Positions 1-10,375 are shown, counted from the first letter of the stretch. The stretch: 64,000 nt of DNA from Polycladospora coralii (GCF_014773435.2 NZ_JACXAG020000007.1:62001-126000), one strand, 5' to 3'. Numbers and translations: made by a program. The notes: generated by a model not told the origin, from the sequence alone.

Positions 1-785
1 ATCAAGGAATTGGGAACGGAATATCGATTTTGATTTTTGCGGGAATCATTTCAGCTATTCCTTCTACATCAACGCAGATCTATGCTACTTGGTTTAAAGA
101 CGATAGCCAGATTTTCTTAGGCATTTTGAAAGTGGCTATTCTCTTGTTAGTTGTTCTGGCCATTATTATTGCCGTTATTTATGTTCAACAAGGGGTTCGC
201 AAGATTCCAGTTCAGTATGCGAAGCGTGTTGTTGGTCGGAAAATGTATGGTGGTCAATCTACGCATATTCCATTTAAAGTAAATGCTGCGGGTGTTATTC
301 CAGTCATCTTTGCTCTTTCACTGCTATTGTTTCCACGTACGATTGCAAACTTCTGGGCTGGAAAAAGTGCGATAGCAGACTGGATCATCACGAATATTGA
401 TTACACCACGTTTGGACTTGGTATGGTGATGTATGTGGTATTAATTATAGGATTTACCTATTTTTATACCTTCGTACAACTAAATCCAGTTCAGTTAGCG
501 GATCAGATGAAGAAAAATGGTGGCTTTGTGCCAGGGATTCGTCCAGGGAAACACACGGCAACCTATTTGACTCGTGTTTTGAATCGCTTAACCTTAACGG
601 GTGCATTGTTCTTAGCAGCGATATCCATTTTTCCGGTGTTCTTGATTAGCTTTTCTGGCTTACCACAAGCTGTGCAAATCGGTGGAACTTCCTTACTCAT
701 CGTTGTAGGGGTAGCACTTGAAACCATGAAAACAATTGAGTCTCAGCTTATTAAACGCCATTACAAAGGCTTTATGAATAAGTAA
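1..785 (+). CDS. secY: Protein translocase subunit SecY (5' end outside window)
   Basis: Channel subunit of the SecYEG translocon, which passes unfolded preproteins through or into the cytoplasmic membrane. The reading frame is open from base 3 and begins with the SecY-typical stretch QGIGNGISILIFAGIISAIP, so the gene starts upstream of the window. Several hydrophobic segments follow, then the conserved cytoplasmic loop (VQQGVRKIPVQYAKR) and the C-terminal part with QLNPVQLADQMKKNGGFVPGIRPG. It ends with the usual short basic tail (KRHYKGFMNK). adk follows after 83 nt, the standard spc-operon arrangement. Family assignment is certain; only the C-terminal part is visible. Confidence 0.97.
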   Translation, partial: QGIGNGISILIFAGIISAIPSTSTQIYATWFKDDSQIFLGILKVAILLLVVLAIIIAVIYVQQGVRKIPVQYAKRVVGRKMYGGQSTHIPFKVNAAGVIPVIFALSLLLFPRTIANFWAGKSAIADWIITNIDYTTFGLGMVMYVVLIIGFTYFYTFVQLNPVQLADQMKKNGGFVPGIRPGKHTATYLTRVLNRLTLTGALFLAAISIFPVFLISFSGLPQAVQIGGTSLLIVVGVALETMKTIESQLIKRHYKGFMNK

Positions 786-797
786 GTATGGTAGTTG

Positions 798-2265
<1,468 letters not shown>

Positions 2266-2280
2266 TGCAGGTGAAGGGTG

Positions 2281-2595
2281 ATGAATGTGACAGATGTGGA
2301 TAATCGACCGCGTCTTGGGCAGATTGTTCGCGTGAAACGTGGGCGAGATGTAGGGATGTATGCGATTGTCATTGGACGAGATGACCCGCATTTTGTTCTG
2401 ATAGCGGATGGAGATCAACGTAAATACGATCGTCCTAAGAAAAAGAACATTAAGCATATCCAAGTAACCCGTGCAGTAAACCAAGAAGTGGCTGACGTAT
2501 TACGTGTTGCTGGTCGAGTGAATAACGCCAAGTTACGGTACGCCCTGAATCAATACCTGCTCAAGATGAAACAGTCTGAGCAGAAAGGAGAATAA
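2281..2595 (+). CDS. KOW-domain RNA-binding protein (L14e-like, YbzG type)
   Basis: Small basic protein of about 104 aa with an N-terminal KOW motif ([22 protein letters not shown]), followed by a lysine/arginine-rich segment ([17 protein letters not shown]). In Bacillales a KOW-domain protein resembling eukaryotic/archaeal L14e sits between map and infA (ybzG in B. subtilis), and this gene occupies the same slot. Its precise role is unknown, but ribosome association is plausible from context. ATG 2281 was chosen for its spacing from AGGTGA; the adjacent GTG at 2278 is equally in frame. Confidence 0.85.
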   Translation: MNVTDVDNRPRLGQIVRVKRGRDVGMYAIVIGRDDPHFVLIADGDQRKYDRPKKKNIKHIQVTRAVNQEVADVLRVAGRVNNAKLRYALNQYLLKMKQSEQKGE

Positions 2596-2599
2596 GCCA

Positions 2600-2818
2600 A
2601 TGTCAAAAGAAGATATGATTGAACTTGAAGGGGTCATTAAAGAGCCACTGCCGAACGGATTGTTTAAAGTTGAACTTGAAAACGGCCATGAGGTTTTAGC
2701 ACATATATCGGGTAAGATTCGGATGCACTTTATCAAAATCTTGACTGGGGATCGTGTAACTGTTCAGCTTACCCCTTATGATTTAACTCGTGGACGGATT
2801 ACGTATCGGTATAAGTAG
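2600..2818 (+). CDS. infA: Translation initiation factor IF-1
   Basis: A 72-aa single S1/OB-fold protein that binds the ribosomal A site during initiation. The sequence is strongly conserved ([53 protein letters not shown]). It starts 4 nt after the KOW gene, with the ribosome site AGAAAGGAGAA overlapping that gene's stop. Length and neighbours are typical. Confidence 0.98.
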   Translation: MSKEDMIELEGVIKEPLPNGLFKVELENGHEVLAHISGKIRMHFIKILTGDRVTVQLTPYDLTRGRITYRYK

Positions 2819-2837
2819 AGAAGGTCCCTTGATGTAA

Positions 2838-2984
<147 letters not shown>

Positions 2985-3002
2985 TGACGGGAGGTGTAAT
3001 GA

Positions 3003-3371
3003 ATGGCACGTATTGAAGGTGTTGACTTACCACGTGACAAGCGTATTGAGATCGCCCTAACCTATATTTTTGGTATTGGTCGTGCGCAAGCGAAGAAAGT
3101 GCTTGCTGAAACGGGTGTAAATCCAGATACGCGTGTACGTGATCTAACAGAAGACGAAGTAGCGAAGTTACGTAGCTACATCGATAAAAACTTGATGGTA
3201 GAAGGTGACCTTCGTCGTGATACCGCTCTTAATATTAAGCGATTGATTGAGATCAATAGCTATCGCGGTATTCGTCATCGTCGTGGACTACCAGTTCGTG
3301 GACAAAGCTCAAAAACAAATGCGCGTACCCGTAAAGGTCCTCGCAAAAGCGTAGCGAATAAGAAAAAATAA
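3003..3371 (+). CDS. rpsM: Ribosomal protein S13 (uS13)
   Basis: A 122-aa small-subunit head protein that contacts the P-site tRNA and 16S rRNA. It begins [21 protein letters not shown], contains the helix-hairpin-helix-like [11 protein letters not shown], and ends with the basic tail that reaches the decoding region ([20 protein letters not shown]). GGGAGG lies 8 nt upstream of the ATG. rpsK follows after 21 nt in the same operon. Confidence 0.98.
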   Translation: MARIEGVDLPRDKRIEIALTYIFGIGRAQAKKVLAETGVNPDTRVRDLTEDEVAKLRSYIDKNLMVEGDLRRDTALNIKRLIEINSYRGIRHRRGLPVRGQSSKTNARTRKGPRKSVANKKK

Positions 3372-3392
3372 GTGAAGTAAGGAGGGAAAACA

Positions 3393-3788
3393 GTGGCAAA
3401 ACGCAAAGTTACTACACGTGTAAAACGTCGTGCTAAAAAGAACATTGAGTCTGGTGTGGTACACATCCGCTCTACTTTTAATAACACCATTATTACAATT
3501 ACAGACCCACGCGGCAATGCGATTGCATGGGCGAGTTCTGGAACAATGGGCTTTAAAGGTAGCCGTAAAAGCACGCCATTTGCTGCACAAATGGCAGCTG
3601 AAGTAGCAGCTAAGACTGCGATGGATAATGGAATGAAAACCGTCGAAGTCATGGTGAAGGGGCCAGGTGCTGGTCGTGAAGCAGCTATTCGTTCACTCCA
3701 AGCTGTAGGTTTAGAAGTAAGTCTAATTAAAGACATTACACCTATTCCTCATAATGGTTGTCGTCCACCAAAACGTCGTCGTGTTTAA
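3393..3788 (+). CDS. rpsK: Ribosomal protein S11 (uS11)
   Basis: A 131-aa platform protein of the 30S subunit. Hallmarks are [18 protein letters not shown] and the C-terminal [20 protein letters not shown]. The GTG start is supported by AAGGAGGG 7 nt upstream and by the family N-terminus [17 protein letters not shown]. It is followed by a longer gap (135 nt) before rpoA. Confidence 0.98.
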   Translation: MAKRKVTTRVKRRAKKNIESGVVHIRSTFNNTIITITDPRGNAIAWASSGTMGFKGSRKSTPFAAQMAAEVAAKTAMDNGMKTVEVMVKGPGAGREAAIRSLQAVGLEVSLIKDITPIPHNGCRPPKRRRV

Positions 3789-3923
3789 TGGTTTTACAGT
3801 CCGTGGTTTATTAAAGGAGAAGTTTGTGTATACTGGATAGGACTAGTTTTACACAACACCTGTTCACTTATGGTGAATAAAACGCCCGGAACGCGACGTT
3901 CTGAAGGAGGGTTTGTGAGCCGT

Positions 3924-4868
3924 ATGATAGAAATCGAGAAGCCGAAGATTGAAGCTGTCGAAATCCGTGAAGATCATCGTTATGGGAAGTTTGTAGTGGA
4001 ACCGCTTGAACGCGGGTACGGCACTACCCTTGGCAACTCGCTGCGCCGTATCCTGCTTTCGTCCTTGCCAGGCGCGGCAGTTACAACGATACAGATTGAT
4101 GGGGTATTGCATGAGTTCTCTACTATTCCCGGCGTAGTTGAAGATACGACCGAATTGATTCTAAATATCAAAAAGCTAGCACTTAAAATTCATTCTGATG
4201 AAGAAAAAGTGTTAGAAATTGATGTTGAGGGTGGCGGCAGTGTGACTGCCGGTGATATTCGTGCGGATAGTGATGTAGAAGTGCTCAATCCAGAGTTACA
4301 CATTGCAACACTTGCTGAGGGATCAAGTTTTCGGATGCGTATGACAGCAAATCGTGGTCGTGGTTATGTCGTTGCGGATAAGAATAAAAGCGATGATCTA
4401 CCGATTGGTGTAATTCCAATTGATTCAATTTATACGCCAATTGAGCGTGTCAATTATCAAGTTGAAAATACACGAGTCGGACAAGTTACGAACTATGATA
4501 AGCTAACGCTAGAAGTATGGTCTAATGGAAGCTTGCAACCTGATGAATCAGTAAGTCTAGGAGCTAAGATTTTAAATGAACATCTGATGCTTTTTGTTGG
4601 ACTTACGGATGAAGCACGCGATGTGGAAATTATGGTTGAAAAAGAAGAAGACAAAAAAGAGAAAGTTATGGAGATGACCATTGAAGAACTAGATCTCTCC
4701 GTTCGTTCTTATAATTGTCTAAAACGTGCAGGTATTAATACCGTTCAAGAGTTAACACAGAAGTCAGAAGAAGACATGATGAAAGTGCGTAACCTCGGAC
4801 GGAAATCGTTAGAGGAAGTACAAGAGAAGCTGGAAGAACTTGAACTTTCTCTGCGAAACGAAGAATAA
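3924..4868 (+). CDS. rpoA: RNA polymerase alpha subunit
   Basis: A 314-aa alpha subunit that nucleates RNAP assembly through its N-terminal domain (residues 1 to about 230) and contacts UP elements and activators through its C-terminal domain (about 245-310, with [17 protein letters not shown] and [11 protein letters not shown]). ATG 3924 gives the family N-terminus [10 protein letters not shown] and the usual length. GTG 3915 is in frame and nearer to the AAGGAGGG at 3904-3911, so it may be the real start (adding three residues). The 135-nt leader after rpsK holds a GAACG-CGA-CGTTC hairpin (3889-3901) just before the ribosome site and a TTCAC-GTGAA inverted repeat (3863-3877). Both are unassigned. 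Confidence 0.96.
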   Translation: MIEIEKPKIEAVEIREDHRYGKFVVEPLERGYGTTLGNSLRRILLSSLPGAAVTTIQIDGVLHEFSTIPGVVEDTTELILNIKKLALKIHSDEEKVLEIDVEGGGSVTAGDIRADSDVEVLNPELHIATLAEGSSFRMRMTANRGRGYVVADKNKSDDLPIGVIPIDSIYTPIERVNYQVENTRVGQVTNYDKLTLEVWSNGSLQPDESVSLGAKILNEHLMLFVGLTDEARDVEIMVEKEEDKKEKVMEMTIEELDLSVRSYNCLKRAGINTVQELTQKSEEDMMKVRNLGRKSLEEVQEKLEELELSLRNEE

Positions 4869-4893
4869 TTCGTTATGAGGGGGAGGGAAATCA

Positions 4894-5286
4894 ATGGCAT
4901 ACGCTAAACTAGGTAAGGATAGCTCAGCGCGTAAAGCGATGTTTCGTGATCTAGCGACTGATTTGATTATCAATGAGCGCATCCAAACAACGGAAAAGAA
5001 GGCAAAAGAACTTCGTTCCATCATCGATAAGCTAATCACTTTAGGAAAACGTGGAGATTTACATGCACGTCGCCAAGCAGCAGCGTTCGTACGGACTACC
5101 CGTTCTAACACAGTAAAAAATGGTGAGGAAGTTACCCATAACAAACAAATCGATGCAGTGAAAAAATTGTTTGAAGAAATCGCTCCTCGTTATGAAGAAC
5201 GTAATGGTGGGTATACAAGAATTCTAAAAATAGGGCCTCGTAAAGGTGACGGAGCTCCAATGGTTTTCATTGAGCTCGTAAAATGA
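4894..5286 (+). CDS. rplQ: Ribosomal protein L17 (bL17)
   Basis: A 130-aa large-subunit protein near the exit tunnel. It begins [20 protein letters not shown] and ends [19 protein letters not shown], both family hallmarks. GGGGGAGGG lies just upstream of the ATG. It is the last gene of the ribosomal operon here: a terminator-like hairpin follows at 5304-5348. In Bacillus the ECF energy-coupling genes normally come next, but they are not present. Confidence 0.98.
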   Translation: MAYAKLGKDSSARKAMFRDLATDLIINERIQTTEKKAKELRSIIDKLITLGKRGDLHARRQAAAFVRTTRSNTVKNGEEVTHNKQIDAVKKLFEEIAPRYEERNGGYTRILKIGPRKGDGAPMVFIELVK

Positions 5287-5303
5287 CCAATGCTCAAAAG
5301 TTG

Positions 5304-5348
5304 AAGGGTTAGGGCAGGATCCTACCGGTCCTGACACGACCCTTTTTT
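5304..5348 (+). terminator. Intrinsic terminator after rplQ
   Basis: A long stem with an internal mismatch: outer AAGGGT/ACCCTT, inner GCAGGA/TCCTGA-type pairing, followed by a run of six T then CTTTTTA. It closes the ribosomal-protein operon. Confidence 0.8.
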
Positions 5349-5381
5349 CTTTTTATAAATAAAAGGGTTGGTTCGCTCTCT

Positions 5382-5420
5382 AAGCCTTTAGCAAGGCTTG
5401 CCAATCGGCAAGTTTTCTTT
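5382..5420 (+). terminator. Overlapping hairpins, possible attenuator, before truA
   Basis: Hairpin A is AAGCCT-TTAGCA-AGGCTT (5382-5399). Hairpin B is CTTGCC-AATC-GGCAAG (5397-5412) followed by TTTTCTTT, a terminator shape. A and B share bases 5397-5399, so they cannot form together. This is the geometry of an antiterminator/terminator pair, though no sensing element is recognised. A third small hairpin, CGCAC-TTT-GTGCG, lies at 5424-5436. Confidence 0.5.
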
Positions 5421-5459
5421 AGACGCACTTTGTGCGCTTTGAAAGTGTGTGTGCAATCA

Positions 5460-6236
5460 TTGACTAAAATTAAACTTGACATACAATATGACGGTACTGA
5501 ATTTGCCGGGTTTCAACGCCAACCTGGGCAACGCACTGTGCAAGGGGCTTTAGAAAAGGCACTTTCTAAGATTACCCATGAAAGCATTACGGTATTTGCC
5601 TCAGGTCGTACAGATGCTGGAGTTCATGCTTTAGGGCAGGTGTGCCACTTTGAAACCGATGCACCGATTCCAGCGGAGAAGTACACGTATGTATTACGTC
5701 GCTTTTTGCCCATTGATATTGTGGTTACGAAGGGAAGCATTGCAGAACCTTCGTTTCACGCTCAATTTAGTGCTCGCTGGAAAAGATACTGTTATCAGAT
5801 AGATCTTGCTCGCATTCCGAATCTTTTAGAACGAAGGTTTCGTGCACATGTTCCACAAAAGCTTAATGTTGACAACATGATGGAAGCAACAAAGTATTTT
5901 GAGGGTACACACGATTTCACCTCCTTTTGCTCAGTAAAAACGGTTGTAGAAAATCGTGTACGGACAATTTATCGTTGTCGTGTTATACCAACTGAGCTTG
6001 GTTTAACCATCGAAGTAGTTGGAAACGGGTTTCTATATAATATGGTACGCATCATGACAGGTACTTTAGTCGGAGTAGGAAGAGGACGATTTCAGCCGCA
6101 GGAGATCCAACGAATGATTGCAGCTCGGGATCGACAAGCAGCAGGTCCTACTTTTTCTCCACACGGGCTGTTCTTAATGGATGTAGGATATAAGCCATGG
6201 TCAGATATGCAAATTGCTGATTTTGGAAGTGAGTGA
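5460..6236 (+). CDS. truA: tRNA pseudouridine(38-40) synthase TruA
   Basis: Isomerises uridines 38-40 in the anticodon arm. The catalytic Asp is D52 in SGRTDAGVHALGQ, and the family motifs YDGTEFAGFQ and NGFLYNMVRIMTGTLVGVG are present. About 258 aa from TTG 5460, which gives the usual N-terminus (TKIKLDIQYDG). No convincing Shine-Dalgarno marks the start, and in-frame GTG 5445, GTG 5451 and TTG 5430 are alternatives. In Bacillus it follows the ECF genes and precedes rplM-rpsI; here it follows rplQ directly, behind two hairpins. Confidence 0.95.
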   Translation: MTKIKLDIQYDGTEFAGFQRQPGQRTVQGALEKALSKITHESITVFASGRTDAGVHALGQVCHFETDAPIPAEKYTYVLRRFLPIDIVVTKGSIAEPSFHAQFSARWKRYCYQIDLARIPNLLERRFRAHVPQKLNVDNMMEATKYFEGTHDFTSFCSVKTVVENRVRTIYRCRVIPTELGLTIEVVGNGFLYNMVRIMTGTLVGVGRGRFQPQEIQRMIAARDRQAAGPTFSPHGLFLMDVGYKPWSDMQIADFGSE

Positions 6237-6241
6237 GCAGA

Positions 6242-6270
6242 TTGACAGTGGCGAACGAATAGGATAAAAT
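6242..6270 (+). promoter_or_regulatory. Strong sigma-A promoter of rplM-rpsI
   Basis: TTGACA (6242-6247), 17-nt spacer, TAAAAT (6265-6270). It lies right after truA and upstream of the L13 leader, so rplM-rpsI has its own promoter. Confidence 0.85.
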
Positions 6271-6272
6271 TA

Positions 6273-6355
6273 AAAACGGTATTTTCCACATACGCCCCGG
6301 TGGAAATCATGATCGGCGCAAAATATGGCCTAGAATGGATAAGAACAACCGTTTT
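6273..6355 (+). ncRNA. L13 ribosomal-protein leader RNA
   Basis: The rplM 5' leader folds into a closed structure: AAAACGGT (6273-6280) pairs with ACCGTTTT (6348-6355), enclosing a TTCCAC/GTGGAA hairpin (6284-6289 with 6300-6305). Firmicutes rplM-rpsI transcripts are known to carry an autoregulatory L13 leader at this position. The fit is by position and architecture; a covariance-model search was not possible. Confidence 0.65.
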
Positions 6356-6374
6356 GGATTAAGGAGGGATTTTC

Positions 6375-6812
6375 ATGCGAACAACGTTTATGGCTAAGCC
6401 ACTTGAAATAGAGCGCAAATGGTACGTAGTAGATGCAAAAGGTAAAACTTTAGGTCGTCTCGCTACTGAAGTTGCTACTTTATTACGTGGTAAACATAAG
6501 CCTCAGTTTACACCGCATGTTGACACAGGTGATTTCGTTGTGATTATTAACGCAGCTGAAATCGAGTTAACAGGTAAAAAGCTTGATCAAAAAATGTACT
6601 ATCGTCACACAGGGTATCCAGGTGGACTTCGTTCCATCAATGCGAGAGACCTTCGTGAAAAACGCCCTGAGCGTATGCTCGAACTCGCGGTAAAAGGTAT
6701 GCTTCCAAAAGGTAGCCTAGGCCGTCAACAATTGAAAAAGTTAAAAGTGTATGCTGGATCTGAACATCCACATAGTGCACAACAACCTATCGAATACAAT
6801 CTTCGTGGATAA
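6375..6812 (+). CDS. rplM: Ribosomal protein L13 (uL13)
   Basis: A 145-aa early-assembly large-subunit protein. Hallmarks are [40 protein letters not shown] and [21 protein letters not shown] lies 6 nt before the ATG. It forms a two-gene operon with rpsI behind the promoter at 6242 and the L13 leader, so it is probably autoregulated at the RNA level. Confidence 0.97.
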   Translation: MRTTFMAKPLEIERKWYVVDAKGKTLGRLATEVATLLRGKHKPQFTPHVDTGDFVVIINAAEIELTGKKLDQKMYYRHTGYPGGLRSINARDLREKRPERMLELAVKGMLPKGSLGRQQLKKLKVYAGSEHPHSAQQPIEYNLRG

Positions 6813-6830
6813 AAAAGGAGGTAATCGATT

Positions 6831-7223
6831 ATGGCAGCAGTTCAGTTTTATGGAACCGGACGCCGTAAGGAATCGGTAGCTCGCGTACGCCTTGTTGCTG
6901 GCGATGGCCGCGTAGTGATCAATGGTCGTAGCATTGATGAGTACTTCGGTCTTGAAACGCTAAAAGCGATTGTAAGACAACCGCTTGTGCTTACTGATAC
7001 AACAGATCGCTACGATGTGTTAGTGACAGTCAATGGTGGAGGTTATACCGGACAAGCAGGAGCAATTCGTCATGGTATTGCTCGTGCCCTCCTCAAAGTA
7101 GATGGAGAGCTTCGTTCTTCCCTTAAAAAAGCTGGTTTCCTAACACGTGACTCCCGTATGAAAGAACGTAAAAAATACGGTCTTAAAGCGGCTCGTCGTG
7201 CACCACAGTTCTCAAAACGTTAG
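6831..7223 (+). CDS. rpsI: Ribosomal protein S9 (uS9)
   Basis: A 130-aa head protein of the 30S subunit whose C-terminal tail reaches the P-site tRNA. It begins [20 protein letters not shown] and ends with the characteristic [24 protein letters not shown] precedes the ATG. A strong terminator follows at 7238, closing the operon. Confidence 0.98.
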   Translation: MAAVQFYGTGRRKESVARVRLVAGDGRVVINGRSIDEYFGLETLKAIVRQPLVLTDTTDRYDVLVTVNGGGYTGQAGAIRHGIARALLKVDGELRSSLKKAGFLTRDSRMKERKKYGLKAARRAPQFSKR

Positions 7224-7237
7224 TATATATTCTCTCA

Positions 7238-7270
7238 AACCCAACCTTCATGCGTTGGGTTTTTTATTTT
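7238..7270 (+). terminator. Intrinsic terminator after rpsI
   Basis: AACCCAAC / GTTGGGTT stem with an 8-nt loop, followed by TTTTTTATTTTTT. Confidence 0.9.
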
Positions 7271-7409
7271 TTGAGCTACTGAATCAGGTGGAGTAGAATC
7301 GTTATCTGATTCTCCGAAGTTTTAGCCCTGGCTAAGACGAGCTCATGCAAGTGGAGGCGTGGAGAAGTGCTTTAACTGGACGGGGTGAACAACTGTACAA
7401 GTGTATACG

Positions 7410-7871
7410 TTATAGATCCCGTTCACTCTCTGCATATTTTTTTAAGTAAAGCAATCTAGTGGATAAAAATTGACGCATATAGTTCGCCAAATATACGTGA
7501 TCAAAGATGTCTCCTAGTATACCCATGGGAGAATTGTAATCAAAGATATCGATTACTTTCGTAGCAGATTGACAATCCACAAAAAAATGTTCATGCTTGA
7601 ACCTTTTAAATGGGCCTTCAACCATCTCATCTACAAAATAGTAAGGGTAAACAAATTGTGTGATTTTTGAGGTTAAAGAAAACGGGACTCCTAAATGTAC
7701 AGCTTCCCATGTAACAGTTTCATTGAGATTAATGAGACCAGAAGTTACACCACTAACCGCTTTTTCCTTTGTATGGGCTGTGGATTGCATATGAAGATCA
7801 ATGTTACGTGACAAATCAAAACAAATTTGGATGGAGGCATGTATGTTTTCTTCAATTCTAATGATGGGCAT
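7410..7871 (-). CDS. SRPBCC-fold protein (START/Bet v1-like ligand-binding family)
   Basis: About 153 aa starting MPIIRIEENIHASIQICFDL. The pattern (I-x-A-S/P at the first strand, FDLSRNIDLHMQSTAHTKEKAV, ETVTWEAVHLG, FVDEMVEGPFKRFKHEHFF, FDYNSPMGILG) matches the bacterial SRPBCC proteins found in many Bacilli. These are thought to bind hydrophobic ligands; no specific function is known. ATG 7871 is preferred over ATG 7895 because TAGGAT precedes it and the family begins with M-P-x-I. It is the last gene on the minus strand before convergent rpsI and is separated from its minus-strand neighbour by a terminator at 8026-8053. It opens the AT-rich accessory block. Confidence 0.8.
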   Translation of the reverse strand: MPIIRIEENIHASIQICFDLSRNIDLHMQSTAHTKEKAVSGVTSGLINLNETVTWEAVHLGVPFSLTSKITQFVYPYYFVDEMVEGPFKRFKHEHFFVDCQSATKVIDIFDYNSPMGILGDIFDHVYLANYMRQFLSTRLLYLKKYAESERDL

Positions 7872-8025
7872 GGTAACGATCCTACTTTCTATCATATGAT
7901 TCGTTAAGTTACGAAGCTTGTCTAAGCAAATTAGGTATGTTCATTAAACCTTGAGATACGCACAATGATGTAAATTAATATCACTTATTATCAATATTTT
8001 GGATTAATTTTACCACAACAAAAAG

Positions 8026-8053
8026 AACCCATTATGTAAAATCATAATGGGTT
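8026..8053 (-). terminator. Intrinsic terminator after the small membrane protein
   Basis: AACCCATTATG / CATAATGGGTT, an 11-bp perfect stem with a 6-nt loop. Read on the minus strand it is followed by CTTTTTGTTG, so it ends the minus-strand operon above 8067. Confidence 0.85.
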
Positions 8054-8066
8054 TAAGTTTTGGCTT

Positions 8067-8375
8067 TTAGTGTTTAGCAGTGCTGTAGGCTCTTTTAAAC
8101 AATTTAATCACCAAAAGAATTATGATGGATGTGACTAGAGATATTGCGGCATATGGGATAACGAGTATGATATTTCCCCAATCAAAACTCACCATACTCT
8201 CAATGAGGATGTAAGTAACGATGCTTGTTACAATTACGCCTACCCAAATTCGCTTTGTGAATATTTGTGCGAACATACCAATGAAGATCGCAAGGATAGG
8301 GGCGTAAATAAAGTGAAAGTTTATCAGAAATCCGGTATCGATAGGCCCAAACCATTCTTCAAAAATATTCACCAC
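8067..8375 (-). CDS. Small membrane protein, about 102 aa (DUF2651-like)
   Basis: Three hydrophobic helices: residues 14-38, 45-62 and 70-92, with a short basic cytoplasmic tail (KLFKRAYSTAKH). Size and layout resemble the YbeC/DUF2651 proteins of Bacillus, but the resemblance is weak and I give no symbol. The start is GTG (GTG 8375 or the adjacent GTG 8372) after AAGGGTG. It begins 18 nt downstream of the lipoprotein gene stop, so it is probably co-transcribed with it. Confidence 0.6.
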   Translation of the reverse strand: MVNIFEEWFGPIDTGFLINFHFIYAPILAIFIGMFAQIFTKRIWVGVIVTSIVTYILIESMVSFDWGNIILVIPYAAISLVTSIIILLVIKLFKRAYSTAKH

Positions 8376-8393
8376 ACCCTTAAATAAAGTAAT

Positions 8394-9398
8394 TTATTGT
8401 ACAGAAGTAATATTTAGTAACCCATTTTTATTGATTTGCATAGACTCCAGCTCTAGGGTCTTGGGATCTAAGAGGTGCAGAAATCCATTGAGATCCGTTA
8501 TGGCAACTTTATCGTGATATTGAATCAAATCATAAAGATCACCAATACGCGTATTCTCTATCTTTTTGATTTCTTTCGTTTTTAAATTAATGATTGATAA
8601 ATGATTATTAGGTTCTATTTGGATTCCATTTTCGTCAAAATGAAGCACAACGGCGTAGTCTCCGATAATGATTCCATCCCATACATAAGAATCTAAATTT
8701 ACAATTGGAGTTGTCTTACCTGTATTCAAATTTAATTCGACTAATTGGTTGCTAGGGCCGAAATCCCAGTGTGTATATAAACCGTAAGTTTGACTCGATT
8801 TTAATACTTTTGGTGCTCTGGCTTGGTATTGTTTAAAAATTGGCCTCCATTTGAGATGGTTAAGATCAACTTCATAAACATTTGAGCTATTCTTCTTATC
8901 ACCGAAAGTAGATATATAAGCTTTATCATCATAAATAATAATTGATCTAAAATCACCATATACTTTCTGTTTCAGTACAAAATCTTCTTTAGCTAAATCA
9001 TAGACTGTCCACTCGCCTTGAATATCTCCTTTGGAATCCGTGTGAATTACATCACTGTTTAATACTACATAATTTTTAGTAGAATCAGCAAAGTGTGCAG
9101 GTGGTACTTCATACTTGTTTATATCACTAGATCTAATCTCATAGAGATAATAATTTGATGCAGCCTTTGTCGTTAGTACGATGGAGTTTCGTTTATCGTT
9201 ATATTTCATTTCCGATATGAAGGTATTTTTTTTGAAAATACTTTGTACTTTTTTGGTCTGAGGGTTTACAATGAATACCTCATCTCCACCTGAAACGATA
9301 ATATCACCTTGTGTCCATTGAAAATCTTGACTGCAACCGGATAAGATGATTAACAAACAAAAAAAGAATAAAACATATTTGTTTAATTGCTTTTTCAT
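8394..9398 (-). CDS. Putative lipoprotein with beta-propeller-like repeats
   Basis: A 334-aa exported lipoprotein: basic N-terminus, hydrophobic core, lipobox LSGC (Cys 22), then a soluble domain. The domain has repeating short beta-type units (DIIVSGGDEVFIVNPQTKKV, GKTTPIVNLDSYVWDG, HLSIINLKTKEIKKI, NGFLHLLDPKTLEL) spaced like YVTN/WD-type propeller blades. No catalytic motif is recognisable, so a binding or scaffold role outside the membrane is inferred. The gene lies between a secreted hydrolase (82 nt upstream) and a small membrane protein (18 nt downstream) on the same strand. AT-rich compared with the ribosomal genes. Confidence 0.65.
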   Translation of the reverse strand: MKKQLNKYVLFFFCLLIILSGCSQDFQWTQGDIIVSGGDEVFIVNPQTKKVQSIFKKNTFISEMKYNDKRNSIVLTTKAASNYYLYEIRSSDINKYEVPPAHFADSTKNYVVLNSDVIHTDSKGDIQGEWTVYDLAKEDFVLKQKVYGDFRSIIIYDDKAYISTFGDKKNSSNVYEVDLNHLKWRPIFKQYQARAPKVLKSSQTYGLYTHWDFGPSNQLVELNLNTGKTTPIVNLDSYVWDGIIIGDYAVVLHFDENGIQIEPNNHLSIINLKTKEIKKIENTRIGDLYDLIQYHDKVAITDLNGFLHLLDPKTLELESMQINKNGLLNITSVQ

Positions 9399-9480
9399 TT
9401 TAACCCTACTTTATTAATGAATAATGAGCACCACTCCCCCATAGTTAATTTATGGGAGAATGATGTGGTTCGTTCACTAA
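9399..9480 (-). other. Hairpin between the hydrolase and lipoprotein genes
   Basis: Inverted repeat CTCCCATA-N7-TATGGGGGAG, extended by an outer ACCAC/GTGGT. There is no T-run on the minus strand, so it looks more like an mRNA processing or stability element than a terminator. Confidence 0.4.
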
Positions 9481-10341
9481 CTAGAAATTCACAAATTTAG
9501 AAACATCACTATCATAGTATATATCATCAGGTAACACTAAGAATCCACCATCTCTATCAATATCAACACCATGACCATGTATTCCGGCCCAAGGTAGTTT
9601 AGAGCAGTACCATCTATAAGACACCGTTTTTGCATGTCTGAGACTATACGGTTCACCTAGTTGTGCGACGGCATATCTAGTAGCGCTAGCTCTTTCTGAA
9701 GCTGTTAGACTCGGAATCCATGAACCAAATATCTCAGGATACCTGTCGTTCCACTCCGTTTGATACTCCCAGATCACCCCTGGTGAGGGTTGTGCAGTTA
9801 TTAATCTTTTTTTATCGTTATCCCACATTCCAGTATGGCGAAAAGTGCCATAGTCAAATGAATTCCCACTCGTTCCTGGCTTAGCAAATGCAATATCCCC
9901 CCAGCCGAAATAATGCCATTTAGCGCTTCCAGCAATTCTTTGAGGTACTTTTTCAACATCACCTAAAGGATCATTTTTTCTATCGAGATTGATATAATCC
10001 TCATAGCTATTTGGAACTGGTCTTGTATCTTTAGATAATTCAATATTCTTGGCTTCAAACTCTCTTGATAATTGTTCTTTTATAGAATCAAGTTTTTTTG
10101 CTTCATTTTTTTCGGCCTCTGTTAAAGGGAATTCATTCTCGATTTTACTTAGTTCATTTTTAACTTCTTCTTGGAATTTTTTAAATTCTTCTTCGGTAGG
10201 TTCTCCCACATTACTTATTGGAGTTTCACCATCTTTCGGGGGTGGGAAGGTAATGGGGTCATTTGCATAGGCAATATTTGATACTGTTGACAGGGAAAAT
10301 GCCAATAGAAATGTCAAAATCAATTTTTTATATTGTATCAT
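9481..10341 (-). CDS. Secreted YiiX/YebB-like (permuted NlpC/P60) cysteine hydrolase
   Basis: 286 aa with a clear Sec signal peptide (KLILTFLLAFSLSTVSNIAYA, cleavage near residue 26). Next comes a charged, probably helical linker of roughly 100 residues (EEFKKFQEEVKNELSKIENE) and a C-terminal catalytic-looking domain. That domain has GWGDIAFAKPG, then a His in FRHTGMWD and a Cys in WYCSKLPWAG. This His-before-Cys order is the circularly permuted papain-like arrangement of the YiiX/YebB group. Substrate unknown; cell wall or lipid amide bonds are known for relatives. Ribosome site GGAGT before ATG 10341. First gene of the accessory operon behind the palindromic promoter at 10376-10413. Confidence 0.75.
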   Translation of the reverse strand: MIQYKKLILTFLLAFSLSTVSNIAYANDPITFPPPKDGETPISNVGEPTEEEFKKFQEEVKNELSKIENEFPLTEAEKNEAKKLDSIKEQLSREFEAKNIELSKDTRPVPNSYEDYINLDRKNDPLGDVEKVPQRIAGSAKWHYFGWGDIAFAKPGTSGNSFDYGTFRHTGMWDNDKKRLITAQPSPGVIWEYQTEWNDRYPEIFGSWIPSLTASERASATRYAVAQLGEPYSLRHAKTVSYRWYCSKLPWAGIHGHGVDIDRDGGFLVLPDDIYYDSDVSKFVNF

Positions 10342-10375
10342 GTTATCAACTCCTTTTGGAAATGTAAAAACAAAC

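Noticed and set aside
3275-3736. Open frame of 153 codons on the minus strand over rpsM/rpsK
   Set aside because: Shadow of the ribosomal-protein genes, which are certain on the plus strand.
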